DNA from: Bdellovibrionales bacterium | GTDB lineage: Bacteria > Bdellovibrionota > Bdellovibrionia > Bdellovibrionales > Bdellovibrionaceae | Direction of reading: 5' to 3' | Length of the DNA: 64,000 nucleotides | Assembly (NCBI GenBank): GCA_016713585.1 | Contig: JADJOV010000001.1 | Span: 372,001-436,000, forward strand | Shown: positions 1-8,869 of the stretch, piece by piece | Position numbering within the stretch: position 1 is the stretch's first letter | Layout of the letters: each line of letters begins with the position of its first letter | Position numbers and translations under genes: made by a program | Notes under the pieces: generated by a model | The model's input: only the letters and a program-made list of their open reading frames with translations | Databases searched by the model: none | Told to the model about the DNA's origin: nothing

Positions 1-320
1 AAAGAATTTCGTTCGTCCAGTCATGGATCGGATTTTTACTCAGCATCTTTAGGAAGATCAGAATCCGACTAGATCATAAGACGACGAGCTACGCTTCTGT
101 GAAAACCGGGATCTTTCTAGAAAGAGTGGGGATTATGTGGATAACCCAGCTAGACGTTGGACAGGAAGTCCATTAAAAAGCGGACGGCATTTTAAGACCT
201 TTCTCCGAGGATCAGATCCAAAAATTTGAGGACAGAATGGAAGGTCCCTGCTCCTTCAATATAAGGGGTAGGTCATCCATGACTCAGGGCCTCTTGGCCG
301 GCCCTGAAACCCGCCGTTGA

Positions 321-337
321 ACGCTCATCGTGAGCGT
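321..337 (-). terminator. Hairpin after HNH gene, terminator-like
   Basis: ACGCTCA-TCG-TGAGCGT forms a perfect 7-bp stem with a 3-nt loop, 28 bp past the HNH stop codon. Copy B keeps it with one stem change. There is no strong U-run, so termination is an inference; it may instead be a structural part of the repeat. Confidence 0.4.
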
Positions 338-364
338 CCAAGCAAAAAGAATCAGATGATGGAA

Positions 365-1351
365 TCAACATCCGGCTGTGTAACGAAATTTGTTGTGCGA
401 TGAACACATCGGCCTTAAATTGAAGGACTCATTCCCGCCGCCGGCAAACCGAGGCTTGATATGGTCAACCTGGAGAAAATGTTTTGACCCGCAAATCTTC
501 CCAGTCCTTGAATCCTTAAATTGACACCCAAGATTTGGACTCAAAATTCTTTTTCTGACCGAGGATGGAATCGGTTTCCCAGAGATATTCTGAGTGCCTT
601 TGACTTCCGCCGCGGAATTTGACTCCGTGCTGGGGGACGGTGACTTGTGCTTTTTGACGGAAGTATTGACTCCGGTTCGCTGTTTGACATAGCGCTGAGC
701 AAGACTCGTAATCACCTCAGCAAATGTGGCCCCGGGCAGGGCGTGGGATAACAGCTCCTTCGCTCGATCTAGAATTTCCATTTGCTCTTTGCTTAAGGTC
801 AATTCAATTCTGACAGATTCATCTTTCTGGATTTTCTGCTTGAACTGAGTCTGCGGTGATAGGTTAAATTCTTTGGCCAAGATCAATTCACTCTCTGGCC
901 CGGTTTTGTTCTCGAGCCTTGCAAGAAGGTCACTCTTTTCACTTGGCAAAAGCTGAGTCTTGTTTGCCTTCTTGGCAAGTCTGAGGACCTGCTGAACCTG
1001 AGAAACTTGGGTTAACTTCAAGGTCCCATTTTCGATCTTGTTTCCAAGCTCTGGCACTTGCTGCATCATTCGCGCGGCATCGATTCGGCGCTGGGCACTG
1101 GCCGGAGTGTAGCCGATCTCCCTGACCAAGTAGTCAAACAAACTGGAGCAGGCCATAGGAAGGTAGAGCTTTCGCAGATCGATCTCGATAATTATTTGCA
1201 ATATTTGATGGGTCAGTTTGCGCTCTTCGGCCACTCGGTTTTTCAGTTCGCAATGGAGTTCTTCGTTTTTGAGCTTGGACAGGTTTTCACAGGCAGATTG
1301 AAGTGATTGAGATGCTTGAGCCACTTCGGAGGAGTTAAGTTTTTGAGTCAT
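365..1351 (-). CDS. HNH endonuclease family protein, copy A
   Basis: A 328-residue protein with a C-terminal HNH nuclease core: DH at 296-297, N311 and H319, preceded by C276 and C287 and with C316 in the core, a usual zinc-binding arrangement. The N-terminal two thirds resemble the helical region of multicopy DUF222-like HNH proteins (SLFDYL, QRRIDAAR). The start is the ATG at 1351, seven bases after AGAAAGGA; an upstream in-frame ATG at 1414 lacks a ribosome site and lies before a TATACT -10-like element. It differs from the copy at 40141-41127 at 17 of 328 positions by my count, several clustered in the first 20 residues. The frame is intact, unlike many neighbours. Substrate and role are unknown. 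Confidence 0.8.
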   Translation of the reverse strand: MTQKLNSSEVAQASQSLQSACENLSKLKNEELHCELKNRVAEERKLTHQILQIIIEIDLRKLYLPMACSSLFDYLVREIGYTPASAQRRIDAARMMQQVPELGNKIENGTLKLTQVSQVQQVLRLAKKANKTQLLPSEKSDLLARLENKTGPESELILAKEFNLSPQTQFKQKIQKDESVRIELTLSKEQMEILDRAKELLSHALPGATFAEVITSLAQRYVKQRTGVNTSVKKHKSPSPSTESNSAAEVKGTQNISGKPIPSSVRKRILSPNLGCQFKDSRTGKICGSKHFLQVDHIKPRFAGGGNESFNLRPMCSSHNKFRYTAGC

Positions 1352-1489
1352 GGTTGATTCCTTTCTGGTGGTTGAAATTTCAGAAGGAGTATAGCATGGG
1401 TTTTTGGAGTGCATTTTTTAGGTTTTGCGAATTGAAATAGCCTTTGGACGAGACAAATAGATTGCCTACAAATTGCTAAAACGGCCCCG

Positions 1490-2918
1490 TCGGTTACAAA
1501 AAAACAACTACGCTCGCAAAAGGGAAAGATTATCATCACTCAGTATTTTAACCGCGACGGACACTTGGTTAAGGAGCTTGAAGATCTAAATTCAAATGGC
1601 AAGCATGAAGTGATCAAAGATTATGATCTGCCCAATCAAACGACAAGCCTTAACTACGACACCAACGAGGACGGCTTTGTAGAGCGCATTGAAACAACCA
1701 AACCGTTTGGACAATTGCGAAAGACCAAAATCGAGTATTTTGAAAAAGGGAAATCAGGCCCAATCAAAACTAGCGAATTCGAGGACCCGATTGGCGAACA
1801 AATACAAAGCGGACTTGATTGCAATGCTGCGAAAGATTGGATGAACTCGATCGCGTCACTTGGGACACTTCTTACCGAAGCTATGATTGTCGGAAAAGTC
1901 TCATTCTATGATAAGACCTCATTTGGAGTATAATTTGATGAATCCTGCAAAGACCTTCATAAAGATATTTTACTAATCTCTCAAGCTGCCATTGCCGAGG
2001 GCATTTCCTGTCTTAAGCAACTTGGGGGAAAAGGATCCGAAGCGAATTTGGCTCTCATTCAGTCTCTTTTGGAAAACAAGAGAAATCCAGTTAAGATCAG
2101 ATGCAACGAAAGAACGGGTTATCCTTGGAGAGAAGACGTCAATGCATATGCATCTATTCCTTCAGATAGAGGCCACCCATTTATGTCTTTGAATCCTACG
2201 AAATCCGCTTTGCCCGCACAGCAAAAGCAACAATCTTTCATGAACTTTTTCATAATTGCGGTTACCGTCATAGTCATGATGTCGAATACAGCTATACCTG
2301 CGAAACCTGTTGCATAAGCCCTTCCATTGCACCGAAAAGTGAAACAGAAAAAGAGATAAGCTGCAAAATTTGTAAGGGTGACTATCAAGATCGTCTCGAT
2401 CCAAAATACTTGAAAGATTATGGGAATTGGATCGGCCTAAGCTTTCGAACTGGTTATTTGGCGGATCTTGTAAGCGAATTTGTTCAAACCGGTAATCTCG
2501 ATTTTCTCTTAGCAATAAGTAAAGCAGGCGAGGGCAACATGGCTCCCGCGCCAATTCAAAGGGCGATGAAAAAGCAATGGCCTGGTCAATATGGCGACCC
2601 TGTTTCGTTAGCGCCTAAAACCCCAAACCTTGATAGAGCGGCCGAGAAACTAGTCCAAGTTTGGTCAAATATGCAAGAAGACAACCCAGCCGCCGCGTGG
2701 ACGGCCTTGGAGAAAATCAAAACCCCGGGGCCCCCAAAAACCCCCAAAACCCACCCCCCAAAAAATTTGGGGAAAAAAAATTCTCAAGCAGGCCGCCAAA
2801 CAAAAAAAAAGAGAATTTTTTTTTAAAAAAAAAGGGGGATAATCCTACGCCGAACACAAAAATCCAATTCAAAAAAGCCGAGCAAATTTACATGAAAACT
2901 CAAGGATTCACAGATTGA
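1490..2918 (+). pseudogene. Broken HExxH zinc metallopeptidase-like gene
   Basis: Coding sense runs in three successive frames. The first part (1490-2175) is interrupted by TAA at 1931-1933. A one-base shift near 2175 leads into a part containing HELFHNCGYRHSH (HExxH plus further His) and a CETCC...CKICKGDY cysteine region. A last shift in the low-complexity tract near 2720-2836 leads to a C-terminus ending at 2918. HExxH with downstream His/Asp suggests a zincin-type peptidase. The open frame runs right up to the edge of the HNH repeat (1488) and no signal peptide or start is visible, so the 5' part is probably lost to the repeat. Acidic 'DTNEDG' type repeats lie near the N-terminus. Family assignment is tentative. 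Confidence 0.55.
2720..2836. other. Low-complexity homopolymer tract, suspected bad sequence
   Basis: Runs of C, G, A and T follow one another (CCCCGGGGCCCCC, then A, C, G and T runs up to nine long), unlike any other place in the window, and this occurs within the coding region of the broken peptidase. The DNA on both sides reads as normal protein. It looks like homopolymer inflation or a badly resolved read overlap rather than biology. Confidence 0.6.
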
Positions 2919-2969
2919 CCGGGGGTCTAGAACTTCTTCTATTCATAGCTAGCTAAGGTGGAGTGAGTG

Positions 2970-3539
2970 TTAGCGACTTCCACCAAGAATACGTCCTAAG
3001 CAATTCATCCATTTCAAACTATACTTTTGAGCCATTCGTCCATCGGCCGAATCTACCGTCAGTTGGCCGACTAAAGAACCACCCGCCCCTGAAATTGCGA
3101 TCTTGGTTTTGATTAGAACTACCATGCTGTCTTTGAATGGAAAGCAGGCTAAGGTATCGGTCCCAGAAAGAACTCTTTGAGTAGCGAGAGTGAAGTTGTC
3201 ATTCATAGGGCCGATCAGATTTTCTAGAGCAAAGCTAGAGGTTGCACCTTGAACAAAGTTGGTATTTCCGGTTTTGATTTTCGATTCGATTTTACCACGA
3301 ACTTGGGGATCCAAGAATGCAAATCCACGAAAGTCAGCGGAGTTAACAGCAAATGAAAAAAATTTTGATTTCTTGAATTTGAGTTTGATATCGCAGTCCA
3401 TTGAGGCTTGGGAAAGTCCAGCGCCGGTTGCGCCTTCATATTCAGCATATTCTAGCCTAGCTCCGTAGCTGTTGGCCTGGGCAATTGAGCTCGCTGCGAA
3501 AATACTTCCTAGTGTCAGAATGAGTCCGATTTTAGTCAT
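2970..3539 (-). CDS. Hypothetical secreted protein
   Basis: 189 residues beginning MTKIGLILTLGSIFAASSIAQA, a clear Sec signal peptide with probable cleavage after AQA. The ATG at 3539 follows AGGGAGG by five bases, which decides it over an upstream in-frame start at 3581. The mature part has two well separated cysteines and a hydrophilic, beta-rich composition, so it is likely periplasmic or exported. No family recognised. It is divergent from the HIT gene and convergent with the broken peptidase. Confidence 0.7.
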   Translation of the reverse strand: MTKIGLILTLGSIFAASSIAQANSYGARLEYAEYEGATGAGLSQASMDCDIKLKFKKSKFFSFAVNSADFRGFAFLDPQVRGKIESKIKTGNTNFVQGATSSFALENLIGPMNDNFTLATQRVLSGTDTLACFPFKDSMVVLIKTKIAISGAGGSLVGQLTVDSADGRMAQKYSLKWMNCLGRILGGSR

Positions 3540-3689
3540 AAAGACCTCCCTTGCGGTGGGTCTTAGCAAGCGCCGGGCCAAAGGCTTGCTGGCATCTGTG
3601 AATTTGAATTCATTAGTTCTGTATGTAAATTTGACATCCTATGGGCCATGGGTTTTAATGGCTCCAAAAAGCGAAGAGAGGATTTTTAT

Positions 3690-4085
3690 ATGTCAGTATT
3701 TACAAAAATCATCAAAGGCGAATTGCCATGTTTTAAGATATTTGAGGATGAGTTAACATTTGCTTTTTTGGCTTTGGATCAGGTGACTTTAGGGCATACC
3801 CTTGTGATTCCCAAAAGAGAAATCAACCATTGGTTTGACGTACCAGAATTCGATTATATTCAAATGCAAAAAAATTCTCAGAAGATAGGTCGCGCAGTTC
3901 AGAAAGCCACCGGCTCACCCAGAGTCGTAACTGCAGTGATTGGCTTTGAGGTTCCACATTGTCACCTTCACCTCATTCCGGCCTGGAGCATAGGGGATTT
4001 GAACTTTGGAAAAGCGAAGCGGCATCCAGAGGGTGAAATGATTAGAATTCAAAACGAAATCGTCAAAGCGCTGACGACGTCCTGA
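3690..4085 (+). CDS. HIT family hydrolase
   Basis: 131 residues with the histidine triad HCHLHL at 90-95 (HxHxH), the nucleotide-phosphate hydrolase/transferase signature, and the family's N-terminal FTKIIKGE...DELTFAFLALDQ pattern. The length fits small bacterial HIT proteins. ATG at 3690 lies six bases after GAGAGGA; a longer frame from 3648 lacks support. The substrate is probably a nucleoside phosphoramidate or dinucleotide, known for the family and not shown here. It overlaps nothing and is followed convergently by a small minus-strand gene. Confidence 0.85.
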   Translation: MSVFTKIIKGELPCFKIFEDELTFAFLALDQVTLGHTLVIPKREINHWFDVPEFDYIQMQKNSQKIGRAVQKATGSPRVVTAVIGFEVPHCHLHLIPAWSIGDLNFGKAKRHPEGEMIRIQNEIVKALTTS

Positions 4086-4091
4086 CAGTTT

Positions 4092-4298
4092 TTAATTCAA
4101 TGAATATATTTTAGCACGAGTCTTGAGTTCACACTCTGGACAATAGGCCTCCTCTTTGATCTGACCTATGGCCGAGTCCGCAAGGTGTTTAAGTTCCAAT
4201 TCCGAGCCGCAAAGCACACTGTGGCCTTGAGCCGTAATAAATTCTTGCTGTTTCGGATGGTCAATTTTTTCAAAATACTGAATCTTTTGAGCGTCCAT
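4092..4298 (-). CDS. Small hypothetical protein with CPEC motif
   Basis: 68 residues, preceded by AGGGAGA six bases before ATG 4298. Contains a single Cys at about 30 and CPEC near the C-terminus, which could bind metal, but no family is recognised. It ends seven bases from the HIT gene's stop, convergent. The good ribosome site and lack of a competing frame support it as real. Confidence 0.6.
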   Translation of the reverse strand: MDAQKIQYFEKIDHPKQQEFITAQGHSVLCGSELELKHLADSAIGQIKEEAYCPECELKTRAKIYSLN

Positions 4299-4414
4299 AA
4301 ATTCTCCCTAAACCTAGCTGTCTAAGGAAGAATCTAGCAATATTCATTCACAGGCGAATGTCTTGTCGTGTCTCGGGGTTGGGGATAAGTGTATGTATTA
4401 TCGCTTGACCCATC

Positions 4415-4426
4415 GGCAAGCTTGCC
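4415..4426. promoter_or_regulatory. 12-bp palindrome before radical SAM gene
   Basis: GGCAAGCTTGCC is a perfect palindrome 15 bases before the ATG at 4441 and just after a TTGACC -35-like hexamer (4405-4410). It could be an operator or simply a chance HindIII-type palindrome; no good -10 is seen. Confidence 0.25.
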
Positions 4427-4440
4427 ACTAAAGGGTAGGC

Positions 4441-5757
4441 ATGGACTATAGCTTAAAATTTGAATCCCTGATTGGCCAGACTCTCTTCGATCGTCTGAGT
4501 CCCGCGAGGCAGGACTTTTTGCGGCGGATTGCTTTAGAGTATCGATTTTCCCATCAAGAAGTCAGAACTCTCGTTGAATGGGATATTGATTTGTCCATGT
4601 GGCAAGGAAAGTCTTTAGAGCAGTATTGGAATCAGTTCCAGGCCCTAGCCTCTGGGGATCGTCCAAGTCAAAAAGCTAAGGTTCTTAAGAGCTTGAGTGA
4701 AGAGCTTGGGCGACTTAAGAATACGCCAAGAGAATATCGCGATTTTGAGGCCAACTACCAACATCGTCCTCGAACCCTTGTCACTAAGACTAGTCAGCAG
4801 GATAAGATTTTTGGCGCTTGCCCCGTTGCTTCCGAGCAAACAGTCTGCTGCAATCTCTATACGATTGATGCAGTTAAGAATTGTGGGTTTTCCTGTAGCT
4901 ATTGCAGCATTCAGACCATGTACAAGGAGCCTGAGATTCTTTTTGATGCTGACTTTGCTAAGAAGATCGATGCCATTGAGCTCGATCCAAATCGTTTCTA
5001 TCACGTTGGCACGGGGCAATCCTCTGATGCCCTTCTGTGGGGAAATCGCTTTGGTATTCTCGATGCCATGGTAGGTTTAGCCAGACGAAATCCTCAGGCG
5101 CTGATTGAATTTAAAACCAAGTCAAAAAATGTTAAATATTTCCTTGAAGAGAGGGATCTCCCTAAGAATATCGTTTGTTCCTGGTCTCTAAATCCAGACA
5201 TTATTATCAAGAATGAGGAGCACCTGGCTGCGACCCTAGAGGAGCGTCTTCGCGCAGCCGAACAGGTTGCCGAAATTGGAATTTTGGTGGCCTTTCATTT
5301 TCATCCGATGTTTTGGTTCGACAATTGGGAAGCCGAGTATGCAAACATATTTACTCAAATTCAGTCTAGGTTTAGACCTGAACAAGTTGCATTTATCTCC
5401 TTTGGAACTCTGACCTTTCCAAAGCCGATTCTGAACAAAATTAGAAGTTACGAATACAATACCAAGATACTTCAAATGCCTTTAGTTCCCAACCCTGAGA
5501 AGAAGTGGACTTACCCTCCCGAGATTAAGAAATTGCTTTTTACCTCAGCTTATAATGCTTTTGCTTCCTGGCACTCGTCAGTCTTCTTTTATCTTTGTAT
5601 GGAAGAGACTCGTTATTGGAATGAGTGTTTTGGTTATACTTATTCCACCAATGCTGAATTCGAAAGAGCTTTGGGTGAAAGCTCTATGGCGAAGGTTCAC
5701 TCAAGGCTTCCGGAATCAGTCGCTACAGCAGTGGAAGTCTCGGGCGCTCCGGCCTGA
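4441..5757 (+). CDS. Spore photoproduct lyase-like radical SAM protein
   Basis: 438 residues. C148, C152 and C155 in NCGFSCSYCSIQ form the CxxxCxxC [4Fe-4S] site that cleaves S-adenosylmethionine. The arrangement and the following beta-strand region (ALIEFKTKSKN, SWSLNP) match the SPL family as I know it. In spore formers the enzyme repairs the thymine dimer 5-thyminyl-5,6-dihydrothymine; this organism shows no sporulation gene, so the target may be another DNA lesion. ATG 4441 follows AAAGGGTAGGC. The gene stands alone, bounded by a divergent small gene upstream and a convergent broken lipoprotein gene downstream. Confidence 0.75.
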   Translation: MDYSLKFESLIGQTLFDRLSPARQDFLRRIALEYRFSHQEVRTLVEWDIDLSMWQGKSLEQYWNQFQALASGDRPSQKAKVLKSLSEELGRLKNTPREYRDFEANYQHRPRTLVTKTSQQDKIFGACPVASEQTVCCNLYTIDAVKNCGFSCSYCSIQTMYKEPEILFDADFAKKIDAIELDPNRFYHVGTGQSSDALLWGNRFGILDAMVGLARRNPQALIEFKTKSKNVKYFLEERDLPKNIVCSWSLNPDIIIKNEEHLAATLEERLRAAEQVAEIGILVAFHFHPMFWFDNWEAEYANIFTQIQSRFRPEQVAFISFGTLTFPKPILNKIRSYEYNTKILQMPLVPNPEKKWTYPPEIKKLLFTSAYNAFASWHSSVFFYLCMEETRYWNECFGYTYSTNAEFERALGESSMAKVHSRLPESVATAVEVSGAPA

Positions 5758-5833
5758 ATGTGAGTGGTTTTATAACATATGGTAACTGGAAATTTTTGGT
5801 TTTGAGCACTCGCCATTCCCAAATAGCAAAGAT

Positions 5834-6690
5834 CTAGGATTTTGACAGAAAAGGTAAGTCCTGACTCATTTTAGCAGTATAACTAATCTTGGTTCTGGTG
5901 GTCGTCTCTGTCTTGTTATCTTTCGTTGAATAGACAATATCAAACTGGATCGTGGTAGCAAGAAGCTGACATTGAGGTAGGTTCCCGCAATTGTTTCCGT
6001 TCTTGGGGTTTTTCGGAGGAGCCTCCTTGGCTTTGGTGACTTTGAGATTGAAGCACTCAATATTGATAAGGCCCAACTGAACGAGCCTTGGCGATGGAGG
6101 AGTGCACATATGCCATAAACTAAAGAGCATATCAGCACTAATCATTTGAGAATCAGTTTCATCATCAAGAGTGTTTATTGGTGATTCGGTGTCGGAGTAT
6201 TTTTGAATTGTGCGCAGGGCCCCTCGATGCAACTGAGCCGCAAGCGGAATTCCTTGGAGGCTTAGGTTTGAAAAGGACTTTGCCGCTTGGGCACTGTCTT
6301 TGGGTGCGGAGATCGGTCGTTCGCGGGACGTGGGTTTTGGAAGTTCATTTTCAGGGTCTTCCTTTGACTCTAGAACAATGGAATAGAGAAGAGTATTTGG
6401 CTCCTCCTGAGGTGTTTTGATTTCAAAGACGGACGCTGTTTTAAGAAGCGTGAGTCGCGGTTTAAGAGTTGAGATTTGAATTGTTTTTTCCTGGGAGTTG
6501 GCTTCTCCTTTGAGCATTTCGTGGGGTTGAATTCACCCCATCCGTCCGAAAGCGCATTTCGAAGGGCTTCGACCGTGACTTTTGGACCATCCTGATTTTC
6601 ATAGTCAGGTGGCTTCATGCACGAGCTTGTGACACAGGCGCAGGTGATGGTCAGGGCGGTCGTACGAATAGAGGTAAAGATAGTCATCAT
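5834..6690 (-). pseudogene. Frameshifted probable lipoprotein
   Basis: Translation begins at ATG 6690, whose ATGA overlaps the stop of the acetyltransferase gene, so the two are probably translationally coupled. The N-terminus (a hydrophobic stretch ending TSSC, residue ~24) looks like a lipoprotein signal. A one-base loss near 6515-6530, beside a CCCC run, moves the rest into another frame that stays open to 5834; the repaired product is about 285 residues. The C-terminal part holds several Cys and a Lys/Thr-rich tail. No family recognised. Two independent overlapping genes are possible but the second part has no signal or ribosome site. Confidence 0.5.
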
Positions 6691-7778
6691 ATTGAGTCCC
6701 AGCCCCAAAGCCAGAGTGGGAGGGGCAATATTTTTGAAAGTTTTTGAATTGTGATAGGCTTCAGGTGAGGAAGACTTTCAGGCGTCAACGGGCCAAGAAG
6801 GATTTGGGTCAGATCGCTTTCTCTTTCGAGGGTAATTAAATCGGTGCCACAACCGAAGAGCACATAAGGTCCCTGGCGCTCAAGCACGATATCAACGATC
6901 CCCTCGTTTCGGTAAGTTTTTTTGACTTTTGCTGACAGTTGATCGAAGTCAATAACCTTGAGCATTCCAAGGTATCCTTGGTGTTCGATTGGGGCCACTT
7001 TCTTAATTTCATTTAATAAATTTTGTGAGTGCTTCGGAGCAATCAAAGTAAAAGGTCGTCCTTTTGTTTTTCGAATCCATGAGAGCAATGACATAAACGG
7101 TTTTACGCCTCCCCCCCATTCGTGAATGTAGTCGGTCAAATCCGCCCCTTTGCCCTCAATGGCGTAGGCAGCAAGTTGTCCCCCAGAATCCCAGGCCGTA
7201 TAGATTTGAGTTTTTGGAATTTTGAGATATTTCTTGAACTCCTCGAGAGTGCGGACAGTGTTAATTGTGTGTTGCCCATAGAGTCTAAAGAGACTTTCCG
7301 GCGCAACCCTTGAGTCGGCGCTGAAGCGAAGACCCTCCGCGAGCGGCTTAAAGTCGTGTTCAAAAACATAATTCATTTCATTGCCGGCCAGTTCGAATCC
7401 AAGTTTTCGATAAAAATCAAAGAGCTGAGTCCAAAGTATGGCAAAATCACAATGTTGATCTTGAGCAAGACTCAGGCACGCCTTTAGAATTTCACGACTC
7501 AATCCCTGATGTCGGTACCTCTCATCGGTGACGACAGAACCGATGGCTCCAATTTTAAGAATAATTTGGGGAGTTTTAATGATTAGAGGTTTAAAGACAG
7601 CGTGAGAGACTATCTGCTCATTTTCAGTCATGATTCGAACATTGTGGAGATTCGAGGGAGTTAGGGCCGTCGGGTATTCGTCACTGATACTCCAAGACTC
7701 ACCTTTACGGAGGTTTTCGGTTAGAAAATTCAAAAGATGTGACCACTCGTGTCCCGATGGGGGACGTGGACCTTCCAT
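6687..7778 (-). CDS. GNAT N-acetyltransferase
   Basis: 363 residues. The acetyl-CoA binding motif A is seen at about 76-100 (GAIGSVVTDERYRHQGLS), followed by the FYRKLGF motif typical of GNAT proteins. The long C-terminal half resembles the two-domain architecture of Eis-like acetyltransferases, an inference from size and layout. ATG 7778 lies seven bases after AAGGAG; an ATG eight codons upstream has no such site. The substrate is unknown. The stop overlaps the start of the downstream lipoprotein gene. Confidence 0.75.
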   Translation of the reverse strand: MEGPRPPSGHEWSHLLNFLTENLRKGESWSISDEYPTALTPSNLHNVRIMTENEQIVSHAVFKPLIIKTPQIILKIGAIGSVVTDERYRHQGLSREILKACLSLAQDQHCDFAILWTQLFDFYRKLGFELAGNEMNYVFEHDFKPLAEGLRFSADSRVAPESLFRLYGQHTINTVRTLEEFKKYLKIPKTQIYTAWDSGGQLAAYAIEGKGADLTDYIHEWGGGVKPFMSLLSWIRKTKGRPFTLIAPKHSQNLLNEIKKVAPIEHQGYLGMLKVIDFDQLSAKVKKTYRNEGIVDIVLERQGPYVLFGCGTDLITLERESDLTQILLGPLTPESLPHLKPITIQKLSKILPLPLWLWGWDSI

Positions 7779-7932
7779 GATAATCTCCTTACGTTTCGCC
7801 AAAATTGGATACCAACACCAGCAATCATTGCCTTAAAGAGGTTCCCTTTATATTTTAAACCTGTTTAAAGGGGAAACGGGTGTACATTTGCGTGAACGGC
7901 ATTAAAATGCGACGTGAGTCCAAGGGCTGGGT

Positions 7933-7961
7933 TTGACAAAAAACAATTGGTCCTTTACAAA
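7933..7961 (+). promoter_or_regulatory. Sigma-70 type promoter for ferredoxin
   Basis: TTGACA (7933-7938), a 17-bp spacer and TACAAA (7956-7961) make a near-consensus promoter 25 bp before the ferredoxin start, with a GGAGGA ribosome site in between. Confidence 0.6.
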
Positions 7962-7985
7962 TGTCGAGATTCTGGAGGATCATGA

Positions 7986-8246
7986 ATGGCTGACCAATCA
8001 CAAAAATGGAAAGAAAATGCGCGCGGCAAGGTCTTTGTGGATCAGACCTGTATTGCATGTGATGCCTGTGTCTTAACAGCGCCAAAGAACTTTTCGATGC
8101 ATGAAGAAGATGGACACGCCTTTGTTGCAAAACAACCGACTACTCCAGAGGAAGAGGCCGCCTGTAAAGAAGCCATGGAAGGATGTCCTGTTGAGGCCAT
8201 CGGTGAAGCGGATGAGGCCGGTCCTGACGCTGAAACAAAAAATTAA
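7986..8246 (+). CDS. 4Fe-4S ferredoxin
   Basis: 86 residues with C22, C25 and C28 (CIACDAC) and C67 followed by Pro (GCPVEAIG), the ligand set of a single [4Fe-4S] ferredoxin of the monocluster type. The acidic C-terminal tail (EADEAGPDAETKN) is typical of soluble electron carriers. ATG 7986 sits after GGAGGATCATGA. Promoter seen at 7933-7961. The endonuclease III gene, itself an Fe-S protein, follows within 20 bp. Confidence 0.85.
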   Translation: MADQSQKWKENARGKVFVDQTCIACDACVLTAPKNFSMHEEDGHAFVAKQPTTPEEEAACKEAMEGCPVEAIGEADEAGPDAETKN

Positions 8247-8266
8247 GGTCCAAGACGTCGTTCGAT

Positions 8267-8863
8267 TTGCTGAAGCGGCATTATCCGGAAGCTCATTGCG
8301 AGCTCGACTATTCGAACTCATTTGAGCTTGTGGTGGCGACCATTTTGTCTGCTCAGTGTACAGACAAACGGGTAAATCAGGTGACTCCGGCCCTCTTTGC
8401 TCACTTTCCAACCCCGTTGGCCTTGTCCAAAGGTTCTCAAGAGGAGGTTGAGGAACTGGTTAGATCGACTGGATTTTACAAAAACAAAGCGAAAAACCTA
8501 ATTGCCTGTTCACAGATGCTGGTGGATCACTTTAAGGGTGAGGTTCCGAGAACGATTGAGGAATTGACAACTCTTGCTGGGGTGGGTCGAAAGACGGCGA
8601 ACGTTGTTCTCGGAAATGCTTATGGCATTACTGCTGGGATTGTCGTGGATACTCATGTGGCTAGACTCAGTCAGAGACTTGGTTGGACACGGGCATTAGC
8701 TCCCCTTCAAATAGAATTGGATTTGCAGAAAATAATAAACTTTGAAGATTGGATTCTGATTTCCCATTTGCTGATATGGCACGGCAGACGAGTTTGTCGG
8801 GCAAGAAATCCGAACTGTGATTCTTGTTTTCTTTTTGACCGCTGCCCAAAAAAGACTGTCTAA
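8267..8863 (+). CDS. nth: Endonuclease III
   Basis: DNA glycosylase/AP lyase of base-excision repair. The helix-hairpin-helix LAGVGRKTAN contains the catalytic Lys (K109), the catalytic Asp lies in VVDTH (D128), and C177-x6-C184-x2-C187-x5-C193 is the canonical [4Fe-4S] loop. The 198 residues counted from TTG 8267 are near family length (about 210), but no ribosome site precedes this TTG and the frame is open back only to 8234. The true start may be hidden by a further one-base error near 8260-8270, where another frame reads into KIKVQDVVR. The end is secure. Confidence 0.88.
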   Translation: MLKRHYPEAHCELDYSNSFELVVATILSAQCTDKRVNQVTPALFAHFPTPLALSKGSQEEVEELVRSTGFYKNKAKNLIACSQMLVDHFKGEVPRTIEELTTLAGVGRKTANVVLGNAYGITAGIVVDTHVARLSQRLGWTRALAPLQIELDLQKIINFEDWILISHLLIWHGRRVCRARNPNCDSCFLFDRCPKKTV

Positions 8864-8869
8864 TAGGCT

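Larger units (their letters stand above)
108..1488. repeat. Dispersed repeat with HNH gene, copy A
   Basis: This stretch recurs, in the same orientation and nearly identical, at 39970-41265. Similarity begins at a GGGATCTTTCTAGAAAG sequence (it contains the palindrome CTTTCTAGAAAG, 113-124) and stops at ACGGCCCC (1481-1488); outside these points the two loci share nothing visible. The unit holds one HNH endonuclease gene plus about 137 bp before and 170-257 bp after it. Copy A has about 90 bp (roughly 178-270) that copy B lacks. I see no terminal inverted repeats, no target duplication and no transposase, so it is not a classical insertion sequence. It looks like a self-contained HNH module copied between sites, or a multigene family spread by recombination. 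Confidence 0.85.

Noticed and set aside
1058..1306. Plus-strand open frame opposite the HNH gene, also opposite copy B
   Set aside because: Its conservation follows from the HNH gene on the other strand; no ribosome site and no family resemblance.
108..1488. Insertion sequence with a transposase
   Set aside because: The only gene is an HNH nuclease; there are no terminal inverted repeats and no target-site duplication, so I call it a dispersed repeat instead.
7855..8411. Minus-strand open frames opposite ferredoxin and nth
   Set aside because: Shadows of genes with clear Fe-S cluster motifs on the plus strand.
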